From NCBI GenBank assembly GCA_011524675.1, contig WTJX01000600.1, positions 1 to 5,283 on the forward strand: 5,283 nucleotides of DNA, in the 5' to 3' direction. Made by a program: the position numbers and the translations under genes. Below, piece after piece: positions 4,658-5,283 of this stretch. How positions within the stretch are numbered: position 1 is the stretch's first letter; every line of letters starts with the position of its first letter. The DNA comes from Cytophagales bacterium. Lineage in GTDB: Bacteria > Bacteroidota > Bacteroidia > Cytophagales > JAAEPT01. A model generated the notes under the pieces. It made no database searches and was not told the origin of the DNA. It was given only the letters and a program-made list of their open reading frames with translations.

Positions 4658-5283
4658 AAGTATTTTTGACAATGTTTCTTATAAATGTAGTAAGCTTACT
4701 ACTAAGTCTTACAGCACCTCTTTCTCTTTGGGGATTAGATTTTTAAACAAAGAATTAAGAAACGCGATATATGGCATCTATGGATTTGTACGCTTTGCCG
4801 ATGAGATAGTAGATACTTTTCATGAATATGATAAAAAGGAGTTGCTAGACCGTTTCAAAAAAGATACCCACCTTGCTATTAAAGAAAAAATAAGCCTCAA
4901 CCCTATTCTAAATAGTTTTCAAGCGGTTGTTAATGAGTTCAAAATCGAAATGGAGCTGATCGATACTTTTCTCAGGAGTATGGAAATGGATTTGGACAAA
5001 AGTGCTTATTCTAGAGAGGGCTATGACGAGTATATTCTTGGTTCTGCCGAAGTGGTAGGGCTTATGTGTCTCCGTGTCTTTTGTAACAAAAATGAAACAC
5101 TATATTTTGAATTAAAGCCAGATGCCATGAGGTTGGGTGCGGCTTACCAAAAGGTAAACTTTTTACGAGACATCAAAGCTGATTTTGACGGCTTGGGCAG
5201 AAGCTATTTCCCTGATGTTTCGCTTCAACATTTCTCTATAGCAGAAAAACAAAAAATTGAAGAAGAGATAAGGGAAGACTTCC
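4653..5283 (+). CDS. crtB: Phytoene synthase (CrtB), 5' part, cut by the window end
   Basis: The frame opens at ATG 4653 (MKSIFDNVSYKCSKLTTKSY) and runs for 210 codons to the window end without a stop, about three quarters of a usual phytoene synthase of some 280 residues. CrtB condenses two geranylgeranyl diphosphates head to head into phytoene, the first committed step of C40 carotenoids. Both Asp-rich Mg-diphosphate motifs are present: DEIVD at residues 50-54 within YGFVRFADEIVDTFH, and DIKAD at 173-177 within YQKVNFLRDIKADFDGLGRS. The helix YILGSAEVVGLMCLRVF (127-143) also fits the trans-isoprenyl diphosphate synthase fold. No defect is seen. Squalene synthase-like relatives share the fold, but the crtI neighbour makes phytoene synthase by far the best call. 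The distance from crtI raises the question of whether crtB has its own promoter; I see none that is convincing. Confidence 0.94.
   Translation, partial: MKSIFDNVSYKCSKLTTKSYSTSFSLGIRFLNKELRNAIYGIYGFVRFADEIVDTFHEYDKKELLDRFKKDTHLAIKEKISLNPILNSFQAVVNEFKIEMELIDTFLRSMEMDLDKSAYSREGYDEYILGSAEVVGLMCLRVFCNKNETLYFELKPDAMRLGAAYQKVNFLRDIKADFDGLGRSYFPDVSLQHFSIAEKQKIEEEIREDF

Overview
The window looks like the chromosome of an AT-rich member of the Bacteroidota. The grounds are: a periplasmic thioredoxin-fold protein with the DUF4369/DUF5106-like architecture typical of that phylum, gene starts without Shine-Dalgarno sequences but with A-rich leaders, and a Bacteroidota-style CrtI whose C-terminal signature reads LTVPGPGVPPSLISG. 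I cannot name a genus.

Layout. At the left edge is the last 31 codons of a plus-strand gene ending in a SEC-C zinc-binding tail (1-97). It converges, across a short hairpin (104-128), on a minus-strand gene for a secreted thiol-disulfide oxidoreductase with a CGHC active site (162-1529). A 610-base spacer without genes (1530-2139) separates this from a plus-strand carotenoid block and is rich in inverted repeats. The block contains an ECF-type sigma factor (2140-2640), then after 44 bases phytoene desaturase crtI (2685-4154), then after an unusually long 498-base spacer the start of phytoene synthase crtB (4653 to the window end, incomplete).

How the genes work together. CrtB condenses two geranylgeranyl diphosphates to phytoene and CrtI desaturates it to coloured carotenoids. 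The upstream ECF sigma factor is a natural candidate to control them, although no anti-sigma gene is visible. The oxidoreductase belongs to periplasmic thiol chemistry and has no evident link to carotenoids.

The most interesting part is non-coding. The crtI-crtB spacer looks interrupted: a 20-bp sequence that includes the crtB start codon is repeated exactly, once 33 bases after the crtI stop and again at the real crtB start. The 430 bases between the copies hold a 10-bp perfect hairpin and a stem-loop of about 38 bp. The spacer upstream of the sigma gene has its own nested inverted repeat (1643-1806) with 17-bp perfect ends. Short blocks recur among three spacers of the window, suggesting a dispersed family of non-coding repeats. 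I found no tRNA, rRNA, CRISPR array, transposase or defence-type gene.
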